Shown here in pieces: positions 1 to 8,182 of a stretch of 64,000 nucleotides of DNA; position 1 is the stretch's first letter, and each line of letters starts with the position of its first letter. Both the position numbers and the translations under genes were made by a program. Origin of the DNA: Paenibacillus kyungheensis (lineage in GTDB: Bacteria > Bacillota > Bacilli > Paenibacillales > Paenibacillaceae). The notes below the pieces were generated by a model that did no database searches, was not told where the DNA came from, and worked only from the letters and a program-made list of their open reading frames with translations. The stretch spans positions 4,837,001 to 4,901,000 of the forward strand of contig NZ_CP117416.1 in assembly GCF_028606985.1 (NCBI RefSeq), read 5' to 3'.

Positions 1-49
1 GACCAACAGTAAATGTAGCAATCGTCAATATTAAGACTTTGAAATTCAT
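1..49 (-). CDS. pbuE: PbuE-type purine efflux MFS transporter, N-terminus only
   Basis: Only the first 16 codons are in the window (reading MNFKVLILTIATFTVG), preceded by a clear AAGGAGA-type ribosome binding site at about 54-64. The residues match the start of Bacillus PbuE, a 12-TM major facilitator that exports hypoxanthine, adenine and related purines. The identification rests mainly on the adenine riboswitch directly upstream, nearly identical to the B. subtilis pbuE (ydhL) leader. The rest of the gene lies left of base 1, so length and integrity cannot be judged. Confidence 0.8.
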   Translation of the reverse strand, partial: MNFKVLILTIATFTVG

Positions 50-136
50 ATCTATCTTCTCCTTTGTTCTTGATGTCAGCAAGTGACTTGCGTCTATTCC
101 ATCAGTGTCCATAGAAGTTTGAGCTCGTAAAGACGC

Positions 137-243
137 AAAAAAATCCTGACTACAAAAGATGGGTGCGACGAGCACACTTAATTTTGTAATCAGGATTGTT
201 CGGTTCCTGGTAGAGACCCTCAAACCATATTATTGAGGTTATA
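137..243 (-). promoter_or_regulatory. Adenine riboswitch with intrinsic terminator (pbuE leader)
   Basis: On the minus strand the aptamer (243 to about 181) carries the purine-riboswitch core: P1 TATAACCTC, ATATGG at J1/2, the TCTACC and CCGAAC segments, and TGATTAC closing P3/P1. The base that decides specificity is U (plus-strand A189), which selects adenine rather than guanine. The 3' P1 strand AATCCTGATTACAAAA (about 197-181) can instead pair with TTTTGTAGTCAGGATT (157-142), followed by seven U residues (143-137), making a terminator. Adenine binding stabilises P1 and allows read-through into pbuE, as in B. subtilis. The aptamer differs from my memory of the B. subtilis sequence at only a few positions. 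Confidence 0.95.
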
Positions 244-460
244 CATTATACATCAATGAATTTTATTTAGTTAGGGTAAAGCTTACAAACCTATAACAAC
301 GTCTACTACTGTAATTGATTATGGAAGAAATTTCAACCCCTATTCTTTAAAATTGAGGCTTTTTTCAAGCTTTTTATGCAAAATATGATGAATAAACTTT
401 ATTTTATTGAATAATCCTGTACTTCTGGAAAATATTCGAGTTTTTCCGTAAAATATAACC

Positions 461-489
461 TTGACGATCAATTGTGCTCGTTATATGCT
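461..489 (+). promoter_or_regulatory. SigA-type promoter of the glcT-nagP operon
   Basis: TTGACG (461-466) and TATGCT (484-489) are separated by 17 bases. Transcription would start near 496, about 30 bases upstream of the RAT element, which is the right geometry for transcription-antitermination control. Confidence 0.6.
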
Positions 490-527
490 ACATAATGAAA
501 TCGCATTCAAAAACTTATAACGTTATC

Positions 528-622
528 GGCGTGTTACCATATAATGGGCATGAGCCAAGCAACGAATACCAGATGCTGTAGAATTTTCTACACGTTTATT
601 ATTCGTGACTTGGCTCTTTTTT
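528..622 (+). promoter_or_regulatory. RAT antiterminator overlapping an intrinsic terminator, upstream of glcT-like gene
   Basis: GGCGTGTTACCATATAATGGGCATGAGCC (about 528-556) has the BglG-family ribonucleic antiterminator pattern: a GTTAC box, a short stem and a GGCAT box. Its 3' end overlaps the left arm of a long hairpin (GAGCCAAG at 552-559 pairing with CTTGGCTC at 609-616) that ends in six T residues, a typical terminator. Protein binding to the RAT would block the hairpin. The switch sits in front of the regulator gene, not between regulator and EII gene as in B. subtilis glcT-ptsG, so the antiterminator probably controls its own synthesis. Confidence 0.85.
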
Positions 623-685
623 GCGTGTTCGCTGTTGCTCGATGGAATAGATAAGCGAATAGGGATGTAAAGGAGGCTCACCACA

Positions 686-1546
686 TTGAGTAAAGAAAGT
701 ATGTTGCTATCGATACAGCGAGTTGTCGGCAACAATATTGTGATGGCTTTTGATGAATCTACAGATATCGAATATGTATTGCTAGGTAAAGGGCTTGGTT
801 TTGCCGCCAAAAATGAAACCACTCTTTCTACTGATGATGATCGTATTGAAAAACGCTTCCGCTTGGAAGATCGAGAACAATTGATGAATCACCCTAGTTT
901 TTTTGAAGATATCGACCATAAAGCGATGGAAGTCTCTGATCAGATTATCCAAATGATCGAACAGCGATTCAACAAAACATTGCATAACAAAATCTATCTG
1001 GCTTTGCCAAGTCATATCCAATTCACTGTGTATCGAGTGCGTCATCATATGGAGATTACCAATCCTTTTCTATATGAGACTCAAGTCTGTTTTCCGCAAG
1101 AATACGAAGTGGCTTTGCAAGCTTTGCAGATGATCTGTAGTGCTTTTGATATTAAAATTCCTGAAGACGAAGCAGGCTTTCTCACTTATCATATCCATTC
1201 GGCTGTCAGTCATGTGCCTGTAGGACAATTGGTCAAAATGTCTACTTTACTCGGTAAATTACAAGCGATGATCGAACAGGAAAAACAGATTACTTTTCAA
1301 CAAGGAAGTATGAATCAAGTCCGCTTAATGATCCATCTACGCTTTTCGTTAGAACGGATTGTACAAGGATCATTAGTAGAAAATCTTCTTATTCAGCCGA
1401 TACGAGAACAGTATGCCGAAGAATATATACTGGCGAATAAAATGAAAGTGGTAATGGAAAAAGAGCTAAATGTCTCGATTCCAGAAGATGAGGTTTGCTT
1501 TTTGACGATGCATCTTTATCGGCTTTTTCGTACGTATCAGCCTTAA
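686..1546 (+). CDS. glcT: BglG/GlcT-family transcriptional antiterminator
   Basis: 286 residues starting at TTG 686, behind AAAGGAGG at 670-677. Residues about 1-60 form the RNA-binding CAT domain (QRVVGNNIVMAF, then LLGKGLGFAAK). Two PTS regulation domains follow at about 70-175 and 180-286. Conserved PRD histidines are visible in SHIQF and YHIHSA (PRD1) and in MIHLRF and TMHLYR (PRD2). EIIB and HPr phosphorylation of such histidines controls RNA binding. The gene is followed 124 bases later by a GlcNAc-type EIICB, its likely partner and target, and preceded by a RAT. GlcT-like is the closest recognised class; given the transporter, the physiological signal may be N-acetylglucosamine rather than glucose. 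Confidence 0.88.
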   Translation: MSKESMLLSIQRVVGNNIVMAFDESTDIEYVLLGKGLGFAAKNETTLSTDDDRIEKRFRLEDREQLMNHPSFFEDIDHKAMEVSDQIIQMIEQRFNKTLHNKIYLALPSHIQFTVYRVRHHMEITNPFLYETQVCFPQEYEVALQALQMICSAFDIKIPEDEAGFLTYHIHSAVSHVPVGQLVKMSTLLGKLQAMIEQEKQITFQQGSMNQVRLMIHLRFSLERIVQGSLVENLLIQPIREQYAEEYILANKMKVVMEKELNVSIPEDEVCFLTMHLYRLFRTYQP

Positions 1547-1670
1547 TCTTTCAGCTTACACCATAATAAGTCGCCTACTTGCACAGCGAAGATATAGAAT
1601 CCTTTTCTATTTTGGTTGTGCAGTAGGTATACATGATACATCTATCATATTTATTTAAGGGGGATTACCA

Positions 1671-3173
1671 ATGTTAGGATTTTTGCAAAAGATTGGACGT
1701 TCTTTAATGCTTCCAGTCGCTACACTTCCAGCAGCCGCTATTTTACAAGGTCTGGGATTGTTGAATTATGAGACTGATATTCCGTTAGGATCAACAGTCG
1801 GAGGATTTATTAATCACTATATCACTCCATTTTTGACAGCAGGAGCAGGAGCCATTTTTAGTAATCTGGCTTTGATCTTTGCAATCGGGGTAGCGATCGG
1901 AATTGCTCGTGATGCAGTAGCTGCGTTATCGGCAGTGATTTCGTATCTGATCTTAGTCAAAATATTAAGTATTGTACCTACGATATTCGGTTATATTGGC
2001 GATGATGTTAAATTAGACATGGGCGTACTCGGCGGGATACTGGTCGGACTATGGTCAGCGTATCTATACCAACGCTTTTACAATATTAAATTGCCTGAAT
2101 GGTTAGGGTTCTTCTCAGGTAAACGTTTTGTACCGATGGTTACTGCATTTACGACTATCATTCTTGCTACATTGTTCGGGATGATCTGGAGTCCTATTCA
2201 AGACGGGATCGCGATTTTTGGTACATGGGTTGTAGGGCTTGGCGGTATTGGTGCTTTTATATTCGGTATGGCGAACCGTTTGCTCGTTCCGATCGGACTG
2301 CATCATGTATTGAACTCTATCGCTTGGTTCCAGATTGGTGATTATACCAATACTTCTGGTGAAGTGGTACATGGCGATCTAACACGCTTTTTCGCAGGCG
2401 ATCCATCAGCAGGAATGTTTATGTCCGGGTTCTTCCCGATTATGATGTTTGCTTTACCAGCGGCGGCGTTTGCGATTATTCATACCGCTCGTCCTGAAAA
2501 GCGTAAAGCTGTAGCTTCGATCTTTATCGGTTCTGCGATCGCTTCATTTTTGACAGGGATTACCGAGCCATTAGAATTTGCATTTATGTTTGTAGCACCT
2601 GGATTATATCTAGTACATGCAATTTTGACAGGATTATCCGGTCTGGTTATGTATCTACTCAATATTAAATTAGGTTTTGGATTCTCAGCAGGTCTTATCG
2701 ATTATCTAGTGAATATGAAGTTAGCGACCAATCCACTTCTTATGATTCCTGTAGGGCTGGTATTTGCAGTCATCTACTATACTTTATTCCGCTTCCTGAT
2801 CGTGAAATTCAATCTCAAAACACCGGGTCGTGAAGATGATGAACCTGTTGCTAATCTGGAAAAAACACCTTCAGATTCGTTGACACCCACTGCGGCGATT
2901 AGTGCACAACCTGAGATTAATGCAAATGATAGCCAAGCGGCTCAAGTGTTGCATCAACTAGGAGGTTCACCAAATATCGAGAGTATCGACGCTTGTATTA
3001 CTCGTCTGCGTCTGGTGGTTAAAGATGATCGTCAGGTCAATGATGCAGAACTTCGCAAGCTTGGAGCGGCTGGCATCATGCGACTCGGACAAGGCGCTGT
3101 ACAGGTTATTTTCGGAACCAAATCTGATGCACTTAAAGATGAAATTAAAGATATTATGGGTGACCATTCATAA
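1671..3173 (+). CDS. nagP: PTS EIICB, N-acetylglucosamine type (NagP/NagE-like)
   Basis: 500 residues with an AAGGGGGA ribosome binding site. Residues 1-385 are the membrane EIIC domain of the glucose/GlcNAc family. Segments such as [43 protein letters not shown] and [12 protein letters not shown] resemble NagE/NagP more than PtsG. After [10 protein letters not shown] and a linker of about 50 residues, the EIIB domain has the phosphocysteine at C442 (ACITRLRL). There is no EIIA domain, so phosphate must come from an EIIA elsewhere, as for B. subtilis NagP. It would import and phosphorylate GlcNAc. It is co-transcribed with the upstream antiterminator; a terminator follows at 3238. Glucose as substrate cannot be excluded. 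Confidence 0.87.
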   Translation: MLGFLQKIGRSLMLPVATLPAAAILQGLGLLNYETDIPLGSTVGGFINHYITPFLTAGAGAIFSNLALIFAIGVAIGIARDAVAALSAVISYLILVKILSIVPTIFGYIGDDVKLDMGVLGGILVGLWSAYLYQRFYNIKLPEWLGFFSGKRFVPMVTAFTTIILATLFGMIWSPIQDGIAIFGTWVVGLGGIGAFIFGMANRLLVPIGLHHVLNSIAWFQIGDYTNTSGEVVHGDLTRFFAGDPSAGMFMSGFFPIMMFALPAAAFAIIHTARPEKRKAVASIFIGSAIASFLTGITEPLEFAFMFVAPGLYLVHAILTGLSGLVMYLLNIKLGFGFSAGLIDYLVNMKLATNPLLMIPVGLVFAVIYYTLFRFLIVKFNLKTPGREDDEPVANLEKTPSDSLTPTAAISAQPEINANDSQAAQVLHQLGGSPNIESIDACITRLRLVVKDDRQVNDAELRKLGAAGIMRLGQGAVQVIFGTKSDALKDEIKDIMGDHS

Positions 3174-3237
3174 CAGTTTGAACAAGATCGTATCGTACCC
3201 ATAGACTTTATAACATATAACAATAAGATCTATAACA

Positions 3238-3276
3238 AAAAGCAGATATTCTCTTTTATAAGAGTATCTGCTTTTT
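3238..3276 (+). terminator. Intrinsic terminator after nagP
   Basis: AGCAGATA pairs with TATCTGCT around an inner CTCTT/AAGAG stem and is followed by TTTTTATT. It closes the glcT-nagP operon. Confidence 0.85.
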
Positions 3277-3350
3277 ATTATGGATAATTGAAAGTCTCTG
3301 TCCAAAATCGGGTAATAGAGAGTTACTTATCTATCAAAGGAGTTCTTAGT

Positions 3351-3803
3351 ATGCCTGAGAAATTTGATTATACGTTAGACTATACGAAGCTAGATCTACG
3401 CAAACAGCCTGAATTATATCGAGTCGGTAAAGGCGAGCAAGGCGTGTTAATGGTGGAACCCTATAAAGGTGAAATCTTACCGCACTGGCGCTTCAAAACG
3501 CCTGAGATTGCTACCGAATCGTCCGAGAAAATCTATGCGATGTTTCTCGAATATAAGGAAAAAGACGATTTTATCGGGATGGATATGGCTCGTAAATTTC
3601 TACAAATGGGTTATACCCGCGCACGTCGTTACACCAATCACAAAGGTGGTCGCAAATATGATGAGAACGGTGAGATTCTACCTTATACCGATGATCCGAT
3701 CAAAGCCGAAGCTGCTCGCATTTTCAAAGTGAAATGGGATGAAGCCAAAGTCGATCCCGATTATATTCGTATGAAAAAAGAACATCAGCAGAAATACGGC
3801 TGA
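3351..3803 (+). CDS. DUF4385 domain protein
   Basis: 150 residues from ATG 3351, chosen because AAAGGAG lies 8 bases upstream; a longer in-frame reading upstream to 3288 has no ribosome binding site. The whole protein is one DUF4385 domain, recognised by the PELYRVGKGEQGVL, LPHWRFKTPEIA and MDMARKFLQMGYTRARRY segments. It is cytoplasmic, basic and without membrane segments. No biochemical function is established for the family as far as I know. It stands alone between two terminator-like structures. Confidence 0.85.
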   Translation: MPEKFDYTLDYTKLDLRKQPELYRVGKGEQGVLMVEPYKGEILPHWRFKTPEIATESSEKIYAMFLEYKEKDDFIGMDMARKFLQMGYTRARRYTNHKGGRKYDENGEILPYTDDPIKAEAARIFKVKWDEAKVDPDYIRMKKEHQQKYG

Positions 3804-3810
3804 TGTTCTT
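3779..3810. terminator. Hairpin overlapping the DUF4385 stop codon
   Basis: AAGAACATCAGC and GCTGATGTTCTT form a 12-bp perfect stem around the last codons of the DUF4385 gene. A T-run follows only when read on the minus strand (AAAAAAG at 3774-3780), so it may act as a terminator for minus-strand transcripts or simply protect the mRNA 3' end. Confidence 0.55.
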
Positions 3811-3862
3811 CTAATCGTTCATGATATGATGGAGTATAATTTCACACTAAAGGAAGCTGATT

Positions 3863-4900
3863 TTGTTGAAAATCAATGAATTGTCTAAGCGTCTGGGTAT
3901 CTCAACACGCACGATCCGCTTTTACGAACAACATGGCCTATTGCCTTCAGTCCAGCGTGAACACAATCAGTATCGTATCTTCGGAGAAGAAGATATCTGG
4001 CGCTTACAGACGATTATAGCGCTTCGTGAAGCAGGTATGGCGATCAAGGAGATCAAGCAAGCGTTAGAACCGCAAGGATTACCAGATAGTCAGCGTCTGC
4101 GTTATTATCTGGAATTACAGCGTTCACTACTCACAACACAATGGCTAGAAATGAAACGCATGGCAGAAACGACCGAGCAAATGATACATCTATTGCAGAC
4201 CCAGCAGACTTTGCCCATTCAAGAGATTTATCATCTGGCAGATCAAGCCAAACATTTACGTGAATTGCGCCAGAACTGGCAAGACCAGTGGAACTTCGAT
4301 CAGCGTGCGACTACTCATGACCAGGATGTGCATATTCGTCGTGAAGAATATCCTTATTATGAGCAAGCACTGACCTCTACAGCAACATTTATTCATGCTA
4401 CAGCCGGTGAACATGGACTTGATCTCGGCATTGGTACAGGTAATCTAGCTGGCAAATTAGTAGCATCAGGTGTGCATATGTCTGGTGTTGATCAATCACA
4501 GGAAATGCTCAAGCAATGTAAGCACAAATTCCCGATGATCGAGACAAGGATAGGCAATATGCTAGCGATTCCTTATCCAGATGATCATTTCCATTTTGTC
4601 GTATCTAGCTTTACATTCAGACATTTGAATCAACAACAACAATTGTTAGCACTGACCGAGATCCATCGTGTACTCAAGCCACATGGACGGCTTTGTTTGA
4701 CAGACCGTCTGATTGTAGATCAAGCGGTTGTAGAAGATTTATTAATTGATTTATCTGCTAATGGTCTTGAACGCCAATCTGCATATCATCAATGGCAACA
4801 TCCTGCTTTGCAACAGTGGTTTGAAGAACATGGATATATCACTAAATATCATACGATCGAGCAGAAAGTCGGCTGTGTGCTGGCGGTTTCTTTACATTAA
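3863..4900 (+). CDS. MerR-type HTH fused to SAM-dependent methyltransferase
   Basis: 345 residues starting at TTG 3863 (a second TTG follows at 3866; both fit AAAGGAAG at 3850). Residues 2-70 are a MerR winged helix (LSKRLGISTRTIRFYEQHGLL). A helical dimerisation stretch covers about 75-135. A class I methyltransferase fills 165-345, with motif I around D187 (LDLGIGTGNL), the acidic loop (GVDQSQEML) and a post-motif RVLKPHGRLCLTD. Such fusions occur in Bacilli; here the SAM enzyme replaces the usual effector domain. It may sense SAM or a methyl-acceptor, or regulate by modifying a ligand. The gene overlaps convergent hcp by 4 bases. Confidence 0.85.
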   Translation: MLKINELSKRLGISTRTIRFYEQHGLLPSVQREHNQYRIFGEEDIWRLQTIIALREAGMAIKEIKQALEPQGLPDSQRLRYYLELQRSLLTTQWLEMKRMAETTEQMIHLLQTQQTLPIQEIYHLADQAKHLRELRQNWQDQWNFDQRATTHDQDVHIRREEYPYYEQALTSTATFIHATAGEHGLDLGIGTGNLAGKLVASGVHMSGVDQSQEMLKQCKHKFPMIETRIGNMLAIPYPDDHFHFVVSSFTFRHLNQQQQLLALTEIHRVLKPHGRLCLTDRLIVDQAVVEDLLIDLSANGLERQSAYHQWQHPALQQWFEEHGYITKYHTIEQKVGCVLAVSLH

Positions 4901-6183
4901 GAAAGCATATCTGCCATATCAGTCGCCGCATCGCCGATTAATTTCAGTCCAAATGTCGATTGCAATACTTCCATTACACCGTCTGAAATAAATTCAGGTG
5001 GCTTCGGCCCAATCCGAATATCTTGAATTCCTAGACTGAATAAGCCAAGTAAAATCGCTACTGCTTTTTGTTCAAACCATGACAATACAATACTGACAGG
5101 CAATTCAGCCATCGTACAACCGAATGCTTCAGCAAGTGCCATCGCTATTTTGACAGTTGAACCTGAATTATTACATTGCCCCAAGTCCATATAACGAGGA
5201 ATGTCTGTGCCAGGTACTGTGCCATAATCGATATCATTAAAGCGGAATTTACCACAAGAAGTCGTTAAGATGACGGTGTCTTGCGGAAGTGAGGTTGCAA
5301 GTTCACGATAATAATCTCCACCTTTGCCCGGTGCATCACAACCTGCGATCACGAAGAAATGACGAATTTTTTTACTTTGAACAGCTTCAATAATCTCCGG
5401 TGCTAATCCTAATACATTGGCATGATGATAGCCTGTGGTCATAACAGCATCGGATTGCATATGTGCTTCAGGTAAAGATAATGCTCTGGCGATCACTTCG
5501 CTAAAGTCCTCGGTCTCCATCTTAGTAACCCCTTCTAACCCTGTCACTCCATAAGTGAAAAAGCGATCTGCATAACTACCTTTAATCGGCATTACACAAT
5601 TGGTTGTCGCTAAAATAGCTCCGGGGAAATTTTCAAATAAACGGCGCTGATCATACCATGCTTTACCGATATTCCCTTTAAGATGAGTGTACTTTTTGAG
5701 ATGAGGATAACCATGTGCAGGCAACATTTCCGAATGAGTATAGATATTGATACCCAGTCCTTCGGTCTGTTGTAATAAAGCTTCTAAAGCAAATAGATTG
5801 TGTCCTGTGACAACGATACATTTGCCTTCGACTTGATTAGAACTGACTGTCACTGGCTGAGGAATCCCGAAGCGATCGGTATGTGCTTGATCCAGTGTAT
5901 CCATAATATGAAGAGTCGCTTGTCCGACTTGCAACGCCATATCGATATGTTCTTGTACATTGAAGTTAGAATTCGTTAATGTTAAATACAATGCTTCATG
6001 TGTGATGCGGTCAACTTCTGGATGGGTATATCCTAATTGACGAGCATGTGTAGCATAAGCTGCTACCCCTTTGAGTCCAAAAATAATCGTATCTTGCAGA
6101 CTGGCTACCGTCTCATTTTTTCCGCATACGCCGATCACTTTGCAACCACCTGTTGGTGTCTGTTCACATTGATAACAAAACAT
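4897..6183 (-). CDS. hcp: Hybrid-cluster protein (hydroxylamine reductase family, short class III form)
   Basis: 428 residues; ATG 6183 is chosen because AAGGGGG lies just upstream and homologues begin MFCYQCEQ. The N-terminal cluster ligands are C3, C6, C14 and C20 (CX2CX7CX5C). Further cysteines in TTNCVMP, IAGCDAPGKGGDYY, LTTSCGKFRF and DLGQCNNSGS belong to the hybrid Fe-S-O cluster. The length fits class III Hcp, which lacks about 110 residues of the class I and II enzymes. Hcp handles nitric oxide and hydroxylamine under low oxygen and often protects from nitrosative stress. A palindromic FNR/CRP-like site sits at the correct activating distance upstream. No hcr reductase gene is adjacent. 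Confidence 0.93.
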   Translation of the reverse strand: MFCYQCEQTPTGGCKVIGVCGKNETVASLQDTIIFGLKGVAAYATHARQLGYTHPEVDRITHEALYLTLTNSNFNVQEHIDMALQVGQATLHIMDTLDQAHTDRFGIPQPVTVSSNQVEGKCIVVTGHNLFALEALLQQTEGLGINIYTHSEMLPAHGYPHLKKYTHLKGNIGKAWYDQRRLFENFPGAILATTNCVMPIKGSYADRFFTYGVTGLEGVTKMETEDFSEVIARALSLPEAHMQSDAVMTTGYHHANVLGLAPEIIEAVQSKKIRHFFVIAGCDAPGKGGDYYRELATSLPQDTVILTTSCGKFRFNDIDYGTVPGTDIPRYMDLGQCNNSGSTVKIAMALAEAFGCTMAELPVSIVLSWFEQKAVAILLGLFSLGIQDIRIGPKPPEFISDGVMEVLQSTFGLKLIGDAATDMADMLS

Positions 6184-6221
6184 GATGTGTATCCCCCTTA
6201 GTTGTATGTTTCTTTGATTCA

Positions 6222-6263
6222 AGCATAGACGGATACCCAAAGAGGCAGGGTGATTGTAATCAC
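6222..6263 (-). promoter_or_regulatory. hcp promoter with FNR/CRP-family operator
   Basis: The palindrome GTGATTGTAATCAC (6250-6263) has the TGAT-N4-ATCA core of FNR-class sites. On the minus strand a -10 hexamer TATGCT (6227-6222) puts the start site near 6215, so the palindrome is centred about 41.5 bases upstream, the classic class II activator position. No good -35 is present, as expected for an activated promoter. The binding protein (Fnr, HcpR/NnrR-like or another CRP relative) is not in the window. Confidence 0.6.
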
Positions 6264-6321
6264 TTTTTGCAAAATAATCACCAGATGTGACCAAGTGTGT
6301 ATATACATAAAAATAGAATAC

Positions 6322-6376
6322 AAAAAAACCGTTTTAGCACTTTCTACAGAGTGTAGAAAAAGCACTAAAACGGTTT
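6322..6376 (-). terminator. Terminator after the MATE gene
   Basis: Arms 6326-6348 and 6352-6376 form a long stem (AAACCGTTTTAGTGC paired with GCACTAAAACGGTTT). Seven T residues follow on the minus strand. It ends the MATE transcript before hcp's upstream region. Confidence 0.85.
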
Positions 6377-6419
6377 GTACGATATTAGTATCTTTTACCG
6401 ATCCATCTTAATAATGATA

Positions 6420-7835
6420 TTATACCGATGCAACAGCTGGAACATTGTCTAGTGATTCCGGTTCATCATGCTGAATAAGAGAATGTTTCTCCCATGCTCT
6501 GCTCTTCCAGCGGAAGTACATAATAACAGCACGTACCCATTCATCTGCCGCAATCGCTAACCAGATGCCTGCAAGCCCTAGATTCATTTTGAAAACAAAT
6601 AGATATCCAAGTGGCAAGCTCATGCAGACCATCGAGATCAATCCCATATAGACAGGGAACTTGGCATCTCCTGACGCACGAAGTGAGTTAATAATAACAA
6701 TATTACAGGTTCGTCCGGTCTCCAGTAAGAAGCTGAGCAATATGACCTGTGATGCCATTCGAATAATTTCAGGATTATCTGTGAACATACCGATCAATGG
6801 CACGCGGAAAATGATAATCAAAATATCCATTACCAGTGTAGCCGCCATCGCCCATTTCACACTGGACCATACGCGTTTGTACGCTTGGTCTTTCAGATTC
6901 GCTCCAACAAGACGACCGACAATAATCGCTGTCCCCATTCCAATCGCAATACTGAACAGATAGATAAAGGTCGAGATATTGTTAGCATACTGACGGGAAG
7001 CCATTGCTTCACTACCTAGATAAGTAACATAGAATACAAATACCAACTGACATAATTGGTAGGTTACTTGTTCTACCGCAGAAGGTACACCGATTTTCAA
7101 AATTTGCATAATATATTTCTTGGTCATACGGAAGTAATCTTTAATCTGAATACGTACTTCCATCACACGATACAATAACCAGAAGAAAATCACTGCACAG
7201 ATTAGACGACTAACAATCGTAGAGATCGCTGCACCTTGTACACCCATTTGTGGCAGACCCCAATGACCGAAGATCAACAAGTAGTTACCTACAACGTGGA
7301 TCACGTTCATAAATACCGATACAAACATCGTTTCTTTCGTAAATCCATACGTACGAATCACTGCTGCTAATGTGTTGATCAATGCTTGTAAGAAAATCGC
7401 TCCACCAACAATCGCTATATAACTTTCAGCAAGTGCAAGAATCTCACCTTGCAAATGCATTTTCTCCATTAAATGTCCGCCCAACAAAAGGAATGTACCA
7501 CTGAGCAACAATCCAACTGTTAAATTAAGCGTAATCGCTACTGCTGTAATACGACTAGCTTCTAACACTTTACGAGAACCTATATATTGTGCGACAACGA
7601 TTGCTGCTCCGTTCCCGATCACTTCCAATACCAGTATTGCAATCGAGATAACCTGATTGGATGTTCCAACAGCAGCGACTGCATTATCCGATACATCACT
7701 TAACATTAAAGTATCAACAATTCCCATTAACATGAACAGAAATACTTCTAAAAAGATCGGCCATGTTAACCGGAAAAGATTAAATTGTTTGTTAATTACT
7801 GCGTTGCTTTCATTGGTGGATGTCATAGCGCTCAT
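6420..7835 (-). CDS. MATE family multidrug/cation efflux transporter
   Basis: 471 residues, ATG 7835, preceded by AAAAGGAAGGTG. About twelve hydrophobic helices in two repeated halves cover residues 15-440. The N-half reads FRLTWPIFLEVFLFMLMGIVDTLML, and GNGAAIVVAQYIGSRK is typical of the NorM/DinF-like family. It would sit in the cytoplasmic membrane and exchange Na+ or H+ for organic cations; the real substrate cannot be read from sequence. It is monocistronic: a terminator follows, and a 17-base inverted repeat lies 41 bases upstream, either an operator or a leader hairpin. Confidence 0.9.
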   Translation of the reverse strand: MSAMTSTNESNAVINKQFNLFRLTWPIFLEVFLFMLMGIVDTLMLSDVSDNAVAAVGTSNQVISIAILVLEVIGNGAAIVVAQYIGSRKVLEASRITAVAITLNLTVGLLLSGTFLLLGGHLMEKMHLQGEILALAESYIAIVGGAIFLQALINTLAAVIRTYGFTKETMFVSVFMNVIHVVGNYLLIFGHWGLPQMGVQGAAISTIVSRLICAVIFFWLLYRVMEVRIQIKDYFRMTKKYIMQILKIGVPSAVEQVTYQLCQLVFVFYVTYLGSEAMASRQYANNISTFIYLFSIAIGMGTAIIVGRLVGANLKDQAYKRVWSSVKWAMAATLVMDILIIIFRVPLIGMFTDNPEIIRMASQVILLSFLLETGRTCNIVIINSLRASGDAKFPVYMGLISMVCMSLPLGYLFVFKMNLGLAGIWLAIAADEWVRAVIMYFRWKSRAWEKHSLIQHDEPESLDNVPAVASV

Positions 7836-7875
7836 GAAATCACCTTCCTTTTGTTCGTATTCGGGTGTTACTTAT

Positions 7876-7892
7876 ACAGGCTATCAGCCTGT
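7876..7892. repeat. Inverted repeat upstream of the MATE gene
   Basis: ACAGGCT-ATC-AGCCTGT is a perfect 7-bp inverted repeat 41 bases before the MATE start codon. It could be a repressor operator or a 5' leader stem-loop. No neighbouring regulator gene points to one of the two. Confidence 0.5.
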
Positions 7893-8123
7893 TTATTTTC
7901 ACGTTTTTACATAACGTTTTTCAAACAATTCCGACGGGTTCCTCTTAAACTCTTGGTATCTTAGCACACTATTTTTGCGAATGCACTACCTATTTTGAAA
8001 TTTTCTGAAAATTTTACATGTTTTTTGATTCTAATTTGCTCAAAGTGGGTATTGTGAAGCTTTTCTCATGAAAAGGTATGATTTTCAATCATTTTACAGT
8101 ATCGTTTTCACGCTATGATCAAC
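7893..8123. other. Intergenic region upstream of MATE; two small hairpins
   Basis: AT-rich, without a coding frame that has a ribosome binding site. It holds the adjacent short inverted repeats CTTTTC-TCAT-GAAAAG (8060-8075) and ATGATT-TTC-AATCAT (8078-8092). Nothing else recognisable; it should contain the MATE promoter. Confidence 0.4.
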
Positions 8124-8168
8124 AAAAAAGCATACGATGTCTTGAATAATAACAAGGTCGTATGCTTG
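8124..8168 (-). terminator. Terminator after stalk-domain gene
   Basis: AAGCATACGA pairs with TCGTATGCTT, with an inner CTTG/CAAG pairing, and is followed on the minus strand by TTTTTTG. Confidence 0.85.
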
Positions 8169-8182
8169 ATTAGTTGTTTCTA

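Noticed and set aside
782-1048. Open frames antisense to or shifted within real genes (also 2115-2372, 6661-6963, 44279-44563 and many others)
   Set aside because: They lie inside strongly recognised genes, lack ribosome binding sites and encode no plausible domain.
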